This document shows positions 51,292 through 59,871 of a stretch of DNA of 64,000 nucleotides, one piece after another. The DNA is from Acidobacteriota bacterium (lineage in GTDB: Bacteria > Acidobacteriota > Vicinamibacteria > Vicinamibacterales > UBA8438), in assembly GCA_009838525.1 (NCBI GenBank), contig VXRJ01000038.1:74654-138653 (forward strand), read 5' to 3'. Below the pieces are notes generated by a model, which saw nothing but the letters and a program-made list of their open reading frames with translations, was not told where the DNA came from and did not search any database. Both the position numbers and the translations under genes were made by a program. Numbering within the stretch: the stretch's first letter is position 1; each line of letters begins with the position of its first letter.

Positions 51292-53700
51292 TCAGTAGCC
51301 CTCCAGAACCGGGAAGCGCTCGTCGTCGTCGAGCGGCTGCACACCGAAGGCGTTGAGCGACAGTGAGACCATCCGGTAGCGCGCGGCGGTCACCGCCACG
51401 CTCATCATCTGGTGCGTGTCGTACTGCCCGGACAGCGCGGCCCACGTCTCGTCCGAGATCATCGAATCCCGGAACATCTCGTTGGCGGCATCGATCAGGG
51501 CGAGCTCGTGCGCATTCCAGCCCGACTGGTCGCGTCCCTGGGCAATCCAGAGGGGTTCGAGCCCGTGGTCGCGCGCCCGGCCGACGCTGCCCACGTGCTT
51601 CGCCCATTCGTAGACGGCCTCCGAGTTCCAGCCCATCCGCAGGATCACGAGCTCCCGATCGTGCGGGGTCAGGCGCGACTGCTCCGGGTCGAGGATGTAG
51701 CGCGCATACCGGCTGCGCGCCTCGACCATGTCGGGGCTGCGCGCGAAGGTCCGCGAGACGCGGAGGCCGTCGCCGTCCAGCGGCTCGATCCGGGGCGTCG
51801 TGAGGGGCGGCTCCGGATCCGGCACGACGACGCTGTAGCCGACGTCGTTCGTCGGCATGAGGGCGTCGTCCGGCGCGTCGGCGTCCGGCTGCATGCCAAG
51901 CGAGTTGTACAGAATCGCGGCCTGCACCGTGTCGCCCACGGTGATCACGGCATCGATCAACTGCGGGATGTCATAGCGCGCGGCCAACGCTTCCCACGTG
52001 CCGTCGGTGACGGATGCGTTCCGGAACAGTTGATCCGCCAGCCCGACGAGGATTGCCTCGAACTCGCTCCATTGGTCGCCCGGTCCCTGCGCGACGCGCC
52101 GCACTTCCTCCGGACTCAGGCCGGCGTCGGCGGCCCGGCGCGCGACGTTCGCCCAGATGTTCCCGCTCTGGGTCAGCCAGGCCGTCCGCAGCATCAGGAT
52201 GGCGCGGTCCCGTTCCGGGAGCGTCGATCGGTTGGCGACGTAATCTCGCAAGGGAAAGACGCGATCGGCCATTGCCGGGATCCGCGCGAGCGTGCGGAGC
52301 GCATTCTCCGAGTGCCCCTGGTCCGCGTAGCGGTCGACGATGACCCGCTGCGCATCGGTCAGCTCGTCATCGGTGAGTGGGGCGACGCGCGCTTCGGCGG
52401 CCCGGACCGCCGGAATGATGGTGCCCGGCGCCTCGGTGATGGCGCGCGCCGGCTCGATCCGGAGCAGGGCGCCGTTGTCCTCCTCGGTCAGGACGTAGAG
52501 GTACCCATCCGGTCCCTGCTGCACGTCGCGGACCCGCTGCTTCAGCTCCATCAGCAGCCACTCGCGGCGGATTTCCTGACCCTGGCGGTTGAAGACGATC
52601 CGCTCCAGGTGGCCTGTGTGCTGCATCCGGCCCACCATCATCGAGCCGACGAAGAGGTTGCCGCGCCAGGCGGGGAAGTGCTCGCCGGTGTAGAACGTCA
52701 GGCCCGACGGGGCAATCGACGGCCACCACATCACCTCGGGCCCGGTGAACTCCGCGCTCCACGGCGTGTCAGTGATCGGCCGGCCGCCGTACGTGCGGCT
52801 GTAGGAGGCGAGCGGCCAGCCGTAGTTGCCGCCCGGCTGAATGATGTTCGCTTCGTCGCCTCCCTGGACGCCATGTTCGGTGGCCCAGAGTTCGCCCGTC
52901 TCGGGATGGAAGGCGAGGCCGATCTGGTTGCGGTGGCCCATCGACCAGATCTCGGGGTGGTAGTCCGCCTGGCCGACGAACGGATTGTCGTCGGGAGCCG
53001 TGCCGTCGTCGTTCAGCCGGAGCAGCTTCCCGAAGTGGGTGGAGCCGTCCTGCGCGTACTCGCCAGTGCCGGCGAACTCGAACGCGCCTCCGACCGTCAT
53101 GAAGAGCTTGTTGTCAGACCCCCAGTGCAGCCGCGAGGCCGCGATCCCGCCGCCCCAGCCGTCCGCCACGAAGATGTCGCGCACTTCGGTCAGCGCGCCG
53201 GCCCCCGCATCGAGCCGGCCGCGGGCCAGCGCGACGGTCGCTCCCTGCCGGCCATCGCGCTCCTCACCCTTGGAATAGGTGAGATAGACCAGCGTGTCGT
53301 CCTCCGGGTGGACGACGACGTCCATCAGTCCCGCGAGCCGGACGCCGGTGAACACCTCCGGCACTCCCGGAATGTCATCGTCGAGCAGTTGCCCGTTACG
53401 GATGACGCGCAGCGTGCCGCGATCGCGCTCCGTCACCAGGATGTCGCCATTGCGCCGGAACGCCATGCCCCACGGGTGGTCGAGGCCGGTGACGATCGGC
53501 ACCACGCGGATGCGGGGCTGCTCGGCCGTGTAGAGCACCACCGGGCGCTCGGGCGGCGGGAGCGCCGGGACACCGCGCAGGGAGGAAGCGCCGGCGCGGT
53601 TCTGCGCCGTGACGCCGGCATGAAGTCCGAGGGCGACGGCCCCGGTGACGAGAAGGAGGCCGACGCCGGCGCTCCGGTGAAACGGGCGGATCCAACCCAT
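51292..53700 (-). CDS. PQQ sugar dehydrogenase fused to two carboxymuconolactone-decarboxylase-like domains
   Basis: An 802-aa exported fusion with a good ribosome-binding site (GGGAGGTAGCA) and a signal peptide (1-32). Residues about 45-405 are a soluble PQQ glucose/sorbosone dehydrogenase (GLDHPWGMAFRRNGDILVTE, GHRNQIGLAFHPETGELWATE, GGDEANIIQPGGNYGWPLAS). Two domains of the AhpD/CMD type follow (LPERDRAILMLRTAWLTQSG, and RELVILRMGWNSEAVYEWAKHV). Both lack the CxxC pair of AhpD, so a reductase role is unlikely and a decarboxylase- or lactonase-like role is possible. A sugar oxidised to its lactone could be passed to the second part. Heads the operon with cyclase and NHL genes. Confidence 0.88.
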   Translation of the reverse strand: MGWIRPFHRSAGVGLLLVTGAVALGLHAGVTAQNRAGASSLRGVPALPPPERPVVLYTAEQPRIRVVPIVTGLDHPWGMAFRRNGDILVTERDRGTLRVIRNGQLLDDDIPGVPEVFTGVRLAGLMDVVVHPEDDTLVYLTYSKGEERDGRQGATVALARGRLDAGAGALTEVRDIFVADGWGGGIAASRLHWGSDNKLFMTVGGAFEFAGTGEYAQDGSTHFGKLLRLNDDGTAPDDNPFVGQADYHPEIWSMGHRNQIGLAFHPETGELWATEHGVQGGDEANIIQPGGNYGWPLASYSRTYGGRPITDTPWSAEFTGPEVMWWPSIAPSGLTFYTGEHFPAWRGNLFVGSMMVGRMQHTGHLERIVFNRQGQEIRREWLLMELKQRVRDVQQGPDGYLYVLTEEDNGALLRIEPARAITEAPGTIIPAVRAAEARVAPLTDDELTDAQRVIVDRYADQGHSENALRTLARIPAMADRVFPLRDYVANRSTLPERDRAILMLRTAWLTQSGNIWANVARRAADAGLSPEEVRRVAQGPGDQWSEFEAILVGLADQLFRNASVTDGTWEALAARYDIPQLIDAVITVGDTVQAAILYNSLGMQPDADAPDDALMPTNDVGYSVVVPDPEPPLTTPRIEPLDGDGLRVSRTFARSPDMVEARSRYARYILDPEQSRLTPHDRELVILRMGWNSEAVYEWAKHVGSVGRARDHGLEPLWIAQGRDQSGWNAHELALIDAANEMFRDSMISDETWAALSGQYDTHQMMSVAVTAARYRMVSLSLNAFGVQPLDDDERFPVLEGY

Positions 53701-53793
53701 TGCTACCTCCCGGATGATGCGTCACAACTCTATCGGAACGAACCGGGGCGACGCTAGGAAGGCGCCTCGAGAAGTAAAGACGAGCAGCCTGGA

Positions 53794-53816
53794 TGGTGTA
53801 TATTGTTGGTGTATAT
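53794..53816 (+). promoter_or_regulatory. Direct-repeat operator of the second vapBC module
   Basis: TGGTGTATAT occurs at 53794-53803 and again at 53807-53816, 13 bp apart, 20 nt before the antitoxin ATG. Ribbon-helix-helix antitoxins bind short tandem repeats of this kind to repress their own promoter; the TATAT cores may also serve as the -10 region. Confidence 0.5.
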
Positions 53817-53835
53817 CTCAGTCTGGAATGCCGAC

Positions 53836-54069
53836 ATGGTAAGAACGCAGATTTACCTCACCGAGGACCAGCGCGCCGAGATCGCCACCATCGCCAACCG
53901 GAGCGGCAAGCGTCGCAGCGAGGTAATCCGCGAGGCTCTCGATCGCTTCATCGAGCAGAAGAGCCGTCACCGACGCGAGGCGGTCCTCCGGGAGGCAGCC
54001 GGGATCTGGCGCGGCCGAACGGACCTTCCTGACCTCGACGCACTTCGCCGTGAATGGGATCGGTCCTGA
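53836..54069 (+). CDS. vapB: Ribbon-helix-helix antitoxin (VapB type)
   Basis: A 77-aa protein from the ATG at 53836. VRTQIYLTEDQRAEIATIANRSGKRRSEVIREALDRFIEQ is a clear ribbon-helix-helix DNA-binding unit, followed by a toxin-binding tail (LREAAGIWRGRTDLPDLDAL). It is 3 nt before the PIN toxin gene. It should neutralise that toxin and repress the operon through the tandem repeats just upstream. Confidence 0.88.
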   Translation: MVRTQIYLTEDQRAEIATIANRSGKRRSEVIREALDRFIEQKSRHRREAVLREAAGIWRGRTDLPDLDALRREWDRS

Positions 54070-54072
54070 GCG

Positions 54073-54465
54073 GTGTCAAGGCCGATCCTGGTTGATACGG
54101 ACGTACTGATCGACTTCCTGCGCGGCTACGAAGAGGCGATGTCGCTGGTTTCCGTGAACTCGGAGAGCATCGTCGTATCGACGATCAATGTCGCGGAGCT
54201 CTACGCGGGCGTGAGGGGCGGCGCGGACGGCGCTGAGCAGAGCGCGCTGGACAGGCTTCTGGCGCTGTTCCGCGTGATTCCCGTCGGCAGCGGCATCGCG
54301 CGGCTCGGCGGGCTCTACAAGCGTGACTACGGCAGGTCGCACGGCGTGGGTCTGGCCGACGCCATTGTTGCGGCTACCGCAACCGTAGAGGACGCGGCGC
54401 TGATGACCATCAACGTGAAGCACTATCCGATGTTCAGCGGTATCCAACCCGCGTACCGGAAATGA
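54073..54465 (+). CDS. vapC: PIN-domain ribonuclease toxin (VapC type)
   Basis: A 130-aa protein with a GTG start. The acids are D8 (LVDTDVLIDF), E42 (NVAELYAG) and D96 (GLADAIVAA); the fourth position reads MTINVKHY, where Asp is replaced by Asn, a common VapC variant. It should cut RNA when free of antitoxin. Its stop overlaps the start of the SDR gene by 4 nt, so translation of an ordinary enzyme may be coupled to this module. Confidence 0.87.
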   Translation: MSRPILVDTDVLIDFLRGYEEAMSLVSVNSESIVVSTINVAELYAGVRGGADGAEQSALDRLLALFRVIPVGSGIARLGGLYKRDYGRSHGVGLADAIVAATATVEDAALMTINVKHYPMFSGIQPAYRK

Positions 54466-55376
54466 CGGTGAGCTCCTGGACGGCTGACCGCGTTCCCGAC
54501 CAGACCGGCGCTGCGGTCTTCATAACCGGGGCCACCGGCGGCATCGGCTTCGAGGCGGCGAAACTGCTGGCGGCGAAGGGAGCCCGCGTACTGCTCGGTT
54601 GCCGGTCGCGCGCGAAGGGTGAGGCGGCCGCGGCCCGGATCCGCGACACGCACGCCGAGGCGGATCTGGATCTCGTTGAAATGGACCTTGGGATCCTCGC
54701 CTCGGTGCGCCGCGCCGCGGAGCGGGTCGCAAAGGAACCGCGTCTCGACCGGTTGATCAACAACGCGGGCATTCTGTGTCCTCGCAGGACGTTGACGGCG
54801 GATGGTTTCGAGTCGCAGTTCGGCGTGAATCACCTGGGCCACTTCGCGCTGACGGGGCACCTGCTCCCGAAGCTGCTCGCAACGCCGGGGGCCCGGGTGG
54901 TGACGGTGAGCAGTCTCGCGCACCGGTCGGGCCGTATCGCGTTCGACGATCTCGACGCCTCAGGGCACTACGGCCGCATGGACCGCTACGCGATGAGCAA
55001 GCTCGCCAACCTGCTGTTCACGTATGAGTTGCAGAGGCGGCTGGCGGCGTCGGCCGCCGACACCATCGCCGTCGCCTGCCACCCGGGTGTCACACCGACC
55101 GACATAGGCCGGAACTTCCCGTGGTGGTTGATGGGCCTTTTCATGCTGGCCATCAGTTGGAGGACCCATCCGCCCTCGTCGGGCGCACTCCCGACCGTCC
55201 GCGCCGCGACCGATCCCGAAGTCGCCGGCGGCGACTACTACGGCCCGTCCAGCCGCAGCGAGTATGCCGGTCCCCCCGTCCTCGTCCAGTCGACGGCGGC
55301 GAGCCATGACGAGGAGGTCGCCGGGCGGCTCTGGAGCGTCTCCGAGGAACTCACCGGCGTTCGCTACGCCTTGTAG
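54462..55376 (+). CDS. Short-chain dehydrogenase/reductase, retinol-dehydrogenase-like
   Basis: A 304-aa cytoplasmic oxidoreductase. The dinucleotide loop TGATGGIG, the CRSR after strand 2 (NADP preference likely), the NNAG motif, Ser in VVTVSSLAHRSG and the catalytic YAMSK are all present. The C-terminus matches retinol-dehydrogenase/WW-domain oxidoreductase-like SDRs (VACHPGVTPTDIGRN). Substrate unknown. The ATGA overlap with vapC suggests co-translation. The end overlaps a small convergent gene by 13 nt. Confidence 0.9.
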   Translation: MTVSSWTADRVPDQTGAAVFITGATGGIGFEAAKLLAAKGARVLLGCRSRAKGEAAAARIRDTHAEADLDLVEMDLGILASVRRAAERVAKEPRLDRLINNAGILCPRRTLTADGFESQFGVNHLGHFALTGHLLPKLLATPGARVVTVSSLAHRSGRIAFDDLDASGHYGRMDRYAMSKLANLLFTYELQRRLAASAADTIAVACHPGVTPTDIGRNFPWWLMGLFMLAISWRTHPPSSGALPTVRAATDPEVAGGDYYGPSSRSEYAGPPVLVQSTAASHDEEVAGRLWSVSEELTGVRYAL

Positions 55377-55564
55377 GCATCGCCGGCAGGCCGCTGGCGG
55401 CGAGCCTCTCTTGCTGCATCGATCTCCGTGTTGATCTCGTCGCGGGTCAGGCGATCGGTGCCGGCCGCCAGCGAGGCTCGCTGCATCAGCGAAACCGCGA
55501 GCTGTGCACGCATGCGCCGGAGGATCTTCAGCAATTCCTCAAGCGGTCGGCGGTCATTATTCAT
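55364..55564 (-). CDS. Small protein, possible antitoxin
   Basis: A 66-aa, highly charged protein (RRPLEELLKILRRMRAQLAV, DRLTRDEINTEIDAAREARR). The DEINTEIDAAR pattern recalls C-terminal tails of small VapB-type antitoxins, but no toxin follows it. It is convergent with the SDR gene (13-nt overlap) and divergent from the third vapBC module. Reality as a gene is likely but not certain. Confidence 0.5.
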   Translation of the reverse strand: MNNDRRPLEELLKILRRMRAQLAVSLMQRASLAAGTDRLTRDEINTEIDAAREARRQRPAGDAYKA

Positions 55565-55595
55565 GGTAGGTGCTCACGCACGCGTACGGATATTC

Positions 55596-55622
55596 TATAC
55601 TCACCTTGTTGGGAATTTTCCC
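55596..55622 (+). promoter_or_regulatory. -10-like hexamer and small palindrome upstream of third vapBC
   Basis: TATACT at 55596-55601 and, 10 bp downstream, GGGAATTTTCCC (55611-55622) with 5-bp complementary arms. The palindrome lies in the leader of the antitoxin gene and is a candidate VapB operator. No good -35 is visible. Confidence 0.4.
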
Positions 55623-55639
55623 GCCATAGAGATGGAAGC

Positions 55640-55843
55640 ATGAAAACGACCGTAGATATTCCCCAAGACGAACTGAAAGATGCCATGCGGTTTACGCAGG
55701 CCCGTACCAAGCGGGAAGCCGTCGTGGCCGCCATCGTGGACTTCAACCAGCGACGCCGGATGGCGGAGCTATTGAAGCACGCGGGAACGTGTACGGACCT
55801 CTTCACGGTGGACGAACTGCAGGAGCAGCGTCGCCGCGGATGA
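55640..55843 (+). CDS. vapB: Antitoxin, VapB type II (DUF2191-like)
   Basis: A 67-aa protein. MKTTVDIPQDELKDAMRFTQARTKREAVVAAIVDFNQRRRMAELLK is the typical short VapB helix pattern, with a C-terminal toxin-binding tail (FTVDELQEQRRR). Its stop lies 6 nt before the PIN toxin start. Expected to repress its own promoter and neutralise the toxin. Confidence 0.88.
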   Translation: MKTTVDIPQDELKDAMRFTQARTKREAVVAAIVDFNQRRRMAELLKHAGTCTDLFTVDELQEQRRRG

Positions 55844-55849
55844 CGACCG

Positions 55850-56224
55850 TTGATCCTCGTTGACACGTCGTCGTGGATCCACCTGCTCCGCGACGACGGC
55901 GATCCGGTTGTTCGCGCTCGGGTTGAGGCAGCTCTGCGTTCGGGCGAAGCATGCTGGTGTCCGATCGTTCAGCTCGAGTTGTGGAATGGAGCGCGGGGCT
56001 CCCGGGAGAAGCGTGCCCTGGAGGACTTCAGGCGCGTCTTGCCGACTTTGGCGATTGACGATTCGGTGTGGCGTGATGCGTACGAGATTGCTCGCCGAGC
56101 ACGTCGGAGCGGCATCACTATTCCCTCCACGGACATAGTGATCGCGGCTTGTGCGAGGCGGCACGGAGCTCTTATGGAATCCGCGGACTCTGACTTCCAA
56201 CTGCTCCGGTCGGTTGTGGGCTGA
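55850..56224 (+). CDS. vapC: PIN-domain ribonuclease toxin (VapC type)
   Basis: A 124-aa protein with a TTG start at 55850. The acids are D5 (LVDTSSWIHLL), E43 (VQLELWNGARG), D95 (PSTDIVIAACARRHG) and D113/D115 (SADSDFQLL), so the active site is complete. Downstream is the convergent DUF1552 gene 44 nt away. This is the third intact vapBC module of the window. Confidence 0.9.
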   Translation: MILVDTSSWIHLLRDDGDPVVRARVEAALRSGEACWCPIVQLELWNGARGSREKRALEDFRRVLPTLAIDDSVWRDAYEIARRARRSGITIPSTDIVIAACARRHGALMESADSDFQLLRSVVG

Positions 56225-56268
56225 TAGCCCGCTCCAGAACCGGTTGATTCGAGCCGCCGAGCCGCGAA

Positions 56269-57633
56269 TCAGGCGTCGATCTCGTGCATCGGCGTGGAGC
56301 TGTTGCCGAAGCGTTCGGTGTCGACGCCCATGCGGTGCAGGAGCGAGAGGTGCAGGTTGGCGAGGTCGGTCTGCTCCGCGAAACCGATGGCGCGGCCTGA
56401 CGCGATGGTGCCTCCGCCGCGGCCCGCGAGCAGGGTCGGGAGATCTTCCGGATCGTGCTCGTTCCCGTCGCCCAGCGCGGCGCCGTAGACGATCATGCTG
56501 TTGTCGAGCAGGGAGCGGCCGTCGGGCTCCTCGATCGACCGTAGGCGGCCGAGCAGGTAGGCGACCTGCCGGTGGTGCCAGCGGACCACTTCCGAGTACA
56601 TCCGCTGCTTCTCCTCCGGCGAGCTCCAGCTCGTGACCCCGTCGTCATCCTCGGTCTTGCCGGAGGCGTTCCGGTAGTGCGACAGGGCGTGCCAGGTTCC
56701 CGTCACCCCCGGGATGAAGTTGAAGTAGCGGTTCGACTGGCCATGGTCGAGCATGAACGTGACGACGCGCGTCGCATCCGACTGGAACGCCGCCACCATC
56801 AGGTCCAGCATCAGCCGGACGTACTCCTGATGGTCGGCCGGGATGCCCGGCTCGGGCGGCGCCAGCGTGTCGGTCAGCGCGCGGTCGCTCTTCAGGGCCT
56901 GGCTGCGCGCCTCGGAGAACTCGATGCGGCGCTCCAGAGCGCGGATCGACTCGAAGTACTCGTCCAGGCGAACCTGGTCGGTCGAGCTCGCGGTTCGGCG
57001 CAGCGCCTTCGCATCCTCCAGCACCGCATCCATTACCGAGCGGTTGGTGGCGCCGCCGGAAGGCGGACGGAACATCCGGTCGAAGACGGCGCGCGGCTCC
57101 ACCTCGCGCGGCAGCGGCCGGTCCGGTGCGGACCAGGAGATGCTGTTGCGCGGCAGCGAGTTCGAGAAGAAGCCCTCGCCCTTGGTGGAAAGCTCCAGCG
57201 AGGGCAGCAGCGTCTCCTGACCGGTGCGGCGCGCGACGATCTGGTCGACCGACATCCCTCCCGCGCTCACCGCCTGCCGGTCGTAGTCGAACCCGGTCAG
57301 CCAGGTCGGGGTGCCTCCGACGTGACCGTTGCCGAGCGGCGTCCAGACGTTCTCGGGGATGATCAGGTCATCCTTGAACGGCTCGAGCGGGCTCATCCAC
57401 TCGTTAAGCTGCAGCAGCCGGCCGTCCGCGCCGATCTTCGCGGGATGCCACGACCCGCGCGCGATGCCGTTCGGGAAGTAGAGGTACGCCAGCCGCCGGG
57501 CGCTTGCCGCGGCGCCTGCCGCCTGCGTGGCCGCCCCGGCGGCCACCGGGCGCATCACGTCGAGCAACGGCAGGGCGATCGTCGCGCCGAGTCCGCGCAG
57601 CAGGGTCCGTCGGAAAATGCGGCGTGCCGTCAT
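56269..57633 (-). CDS. DUF1552 (HxxSHH-family) Tat-exported protein, HxxSHY variant
   Basis: A 454-aa protein from the ATG at 57633; a much longer open frame merely runs on into the upstream gene. The N-terminus RRIFRRTLLRGLGATIALPLLD is a twin-arginine signal. Family parts include YFPNGIARGSWHPAKIG, PENVWTPLGNGHVGG and FMLDHGQSNRYFNFIPGVTG. The signature usually written HxxSHH reads WHALSHYRN here, with Tyr at the last position. It follows the DUF1592 cytochrome gene by 41 nt, and the two are almost always adjacent. The pair's biochemical role is unknown; an extracytoplasmic redox or hydrolytic complex is inferred. Confidence 0.9.
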   Translation of the reverse strand: MTARRIFRRTLLRGLGATIALPLLDVMRPVAAGAATQAAGAAASARRLAYLYFPNGIARGSWHPAKIGADGRLLQLNEWMSPLEPFKDDLIIPENVWTPLGNGHVGGTPTWLTGFDYDRQAVSAGGMSVDQIVARRTGQETLLPSLELSTKGEGFFSNSLPRNSISWSAPDRPLPREVEPRAVFDRMFRPPSGGATNRSVMDAVLEDAKALRRTASSTDQVRLDEYFESIRALERRIEFSEARSQALKSDRALTDTLAPPEPGIPADHQEYVRLMLDLMVAAFQSDATRVVTFMLDHGQSNRYFNFIPGVTGTWHALSHYRNASGKTEDDDGVTSWSSPEEKQRMYSEVVRWHHRQVAYLLGRLRSIEEPDGRSLLDNSMIVYGAALGDGNEHDPEDLPTLLAGRGGGTIASGRAIGFAEQTDLANLHLSLLHRMGVDTERFGNSSTPMHEIDA

Positions 57634-57674
57634 GAGCCTGGGTTTCTTCTGTTGCTGCGATCGTATCCCCGATG

Positions 57675-59747
57675 TCAATTTGCCAGCGACGCCGGCTGCC
57701 GCTTGTACTGGAACGGGTAGCTGGCGACGATCTCGTGGATCAGCGTCCGGAAGCGGAAGTCGTCCGCTTCGAGCGCGGCGATGATCTTCCGGACGGCCGG
57801 CTCGTCGTAGTACTCGAGCTGCCGGCCGAGGGCGTAGGCGAGCATCTTCGACGCCGTCTGCCGGACCAGATCGTCGTGACGCTCCGCCAACAGGGCGCGC
57901 TTCAATCCGACGGGGCCTTCGAACGACGGGCCGTCGGGCAGCGATCCGGCGGTATTTATCGGCGTGTAGGTGTTCCGGTAGAAGCGCCGTTCCTCGAAGA
58001 CGTTCGTGTCCTCGACGACGCGGATCTCGTCCGCTTCTTCCTCGGTCTCCACCCGTTCCCGGAAGTGGTACGCGTCGCGCCACCGGCCGAAGTAATCGAA
58101 GGTCTCGAGGCTGAAGCCGATCGGATCGATCCGGCTGTGGCAGGCGCGGCAGGTCTCGTTGCTCGAGTGCATCTCCAGCTTCTCGCGGAAGCTGAGCTTG
58201 CGGAGATCGGCCACGTCTTCCGAGAGCACGCCGGCTCCGGGCGGCGGGGGAGGGGGCGGCGTGCCGAGCAGGACGTCCAGGATGTAGTGGCCCCGCTTCA
58301 CGGGACTCGTGTCCTTGTAGTTCGACGTGACCGCGAGGATGCTGCCGTGGCCCAGGATGCCGCCGCGGTTCGGGTCGGTCACCGGGACGCGCCGCATCTC
58401 GTCGCCGGTGATTCCCTCCATGCCGTAGAGCGTCGTCGCCAGCTCCTGGTTGACGAACGTGTAGTCGGCGTCGATCAGCGTGCGGATCGGCCGGTTGTCG
58501 CGGATGAGCGACATGAAGAACATCGACGATTCGTCGCGCATCGCCGTCATCAGCGTGGCCGTGCACCACGGGTTGTCGATAGGGTCGAGCCAGATACGCG
58601 TGCCGACGTGCTGGAAGCCGAGCCACTGCGCCGCGAAGCTGGTGCCGAGGGCGTCGGCGCGCGGGTCCGCCAGCATCCGGTCCACCTGCCCGGCCAGCGC
58701 GTCCGGGTCGCGCAGCTCGCCGCGCCGGGCGAGGTCGCGCAGCTCGTCGTCGGGCATGGACGACCAGAGGAAGTACGAGAGGCGCGAGGCGAGGTCCCAG
58801 TCGCTGATGCGGTACGGCCCGGTGGCGTCGCCGGCCGCGCCGGACGGCGCCGGCGCCTCGATCCGGAGCAGGAAGTTGGGAGAAATGAGGGCGGACTGAA
58901 GCGCCGCCTTTACCGAAACCTCGAACCCGGCGTTCGACCGGCGCGCTTCGCGGTACTGATCGAAAGTCCGCTCCAGTTCCTCCGCCGTCGGGGGGCGCCG
59001 CCAGGCACGCTCCAGGAAGCGGCGCAGCACCTGCTCGGCCGCCTCCTCGTCGCTCACGCTGCCGCCGGGCTCGGCGACGAAGACCAGTTCATGGGCGCGC
59101 CGCTCCGCCTCGGTCGCCGGCGCGTCCGGCAGCGTCAGCTCGACCACGCGTTCGGCCGCCGCGATGTAGCGCTCCATCAGGGTCGACTCAAGGAAGAGCG
59201 TGTTCGCGGAGTTGTCGAAGCCGCTGGCGCCGGTCAGTTCCGCGGGGAAGCGCTCGGTGACCGGGAAGGTGGCGCCCAGCAGATCGCGCAGCGTGAGATC
59301 GAGCTCGCGGTGGGTCAGGCGGCGGACCGGCTCGAAACCGGGGTTGTCGACCGTCGAATAGTCGAAGTTGTCAATCGAGTCGGTGAGCAGGGCAGTCAGC
59401 GCCGCCCGGTCGGCGTCGGTGGGCTGCGGCGCGCCGGCGGGCGGCATCTTGCCCACCTCGAGCGCGTCGATGACGCGAGTCCACGTCTCGCGGTTGCGGA
59501 CGAGCGGCTGCTGTCCGGCGAGCGAGGTCAGGTTGAGCCCTGCCGTCTGGGTCTGCGGTCCGTGGCAGCCGGCGCAGTAACGATCGATGAGCGGCGCGGC
59601 GGGATGCGGTTCGTCCGTCTCGGCGCCGGCCGCGCGCGGCGCCTGCACTGCCTGGGCTGACATGCCGGTGGTCCCCGGGCCGGCCACCCCGACGGCGACC
59701 GCGATCACCGGTGCGAAGAGCAGGAGTCTTGAGCCTGGTAGGCGCAA
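57675..59747 (-). CDS. Secreted DUF1592/DUF1588-type c-type cytochrome
   Basis: A 690-aa protein with a TTG start at 59747 behind AGGTCAG, and a signal peptide (1-36). Haem motif CAGCH is at 58-62. The domain run DUF1587, DUF1592, DUF1588, DUF1585 is visible: RRLTHRELDLTLRDLLGATF, LASRLSYFLWSSMPDDELRDLA, MEGITGDEMRRVPV, and CRACHSRIDPIGFSLETFDYFGRWRD near the end. It pairs with the downstream DUF1552 gene and is divergent from a second such pair, with 124 nt between the starts. Confidence 0.9.
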   Translation of the reverse strand: MRLPGSRLLLFAPVIAVAVGVAGPGTTGMSAQAVQAPRAAGAETDEPHPAAPLIDRYCAGCHGPQTQTAGLNLTSLAGQQPLVRNRETWTRVIDALEVGKMPPAGAPQPTDADRAALTALLTDSIDNFDYSTVDNPGFEPVRRLTHRELDLTLRDLLGATFPVTERFPAELTGASGFDNSANTLFLESTLMERYIAAAERVVELTLPDAPATEAERRAHELVFVAEPGGSVSDEEAAEQVLRRFLERAWRRPPTAEELERTFDQYREARRSNAGFEVSVKAALQSALISPNFLLRIEAPAPSGAAGDATGPYRISDWDLASRLSYFLWSSMPDDELRDLARRGELRDPDALAGQVDRMLADPRADALGTSFAAQWLGFQHVGTRIWLDPIDNPWCTATLMTAMRDESSMFFMSLIRDNRPIRTLIDADYTFVNQELATTLYGMEGITGDEMRRVPVTDPNRGGILGHGSILAVTSNYKDTSPVKRGHYILDVLLGTPPPPPPPGAGVLSEDVADLRKLSFREKLEMHSSNETCRACHSRIDPIGFSLETFDYFGRWRDAYHFRERVETEEEADEIRVVEDTNVFEERRFYRNTYTPINTAGSLPDGPSFEGPVGLKRALLAERHDDLVRQTASKMLAYALGRQLEYYDEPAVRKIIAALEADDFRFRTLIHEIVASYPFQYKRQPASLAN

Positions 59748-59788
59748 TTTTCTGACCTGTCGGATGGCTCCAATACCGTAGCACAGCG

Positions 59789-59817
59789 TTGCGGACAGGT
59801 AACGTCACGTGTAGAAT
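59789..59817 (+). promoter_or_regulatory. Promoter of the second cytochrome-DUF1552 pair
   Basis: TTGCGG (59789-59794), 17-bp spacer, TAGAAT (59812-59817). Transcription would start about 50 nt before the cytochrome ATG. The divergent pair's start is 42 nt upstream, so the two promoters are back to back. Confidence 0.5.
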
Positions 59818-59844
59818 GTGCTGGAACAGATCCGCCGTAAAAAC

Positions 59845-59858
59845 GGGGCTTCAGCCCC
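59845..59858. repeat. GGGGCTTCAGCCCC hairpin in the leader
   Basis: Six-bp perfect arms around TC, following GTAAAAAC, 13 nt before the cytochrome ATG. It could hide the weak ribosome-binding region and so modulate translation, or be a dispersed REP-like repeat. Confidence 0.5.
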
Positions 59859-59871
59859 AGGGGCCCGGAAC

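Noticed and set aside
48651-51356. 901-codon plus-strand frame
   Set aside because: Antisense to the NHL and cyclase-family genes, which have signal peptides and clear motifs; no own ribosome-binding site.
57634-58626. N-terminal extension of the DUF1552 frame
   Set aside because: Only an open read-through in another frame of the cytochrome gene; the Tat signal begins at 57633.
57672-59660. 662-codon plus-strand frame
   Set aside because: Antisense to a cytochrome with two haem motifs; Arg-rich without motifs.
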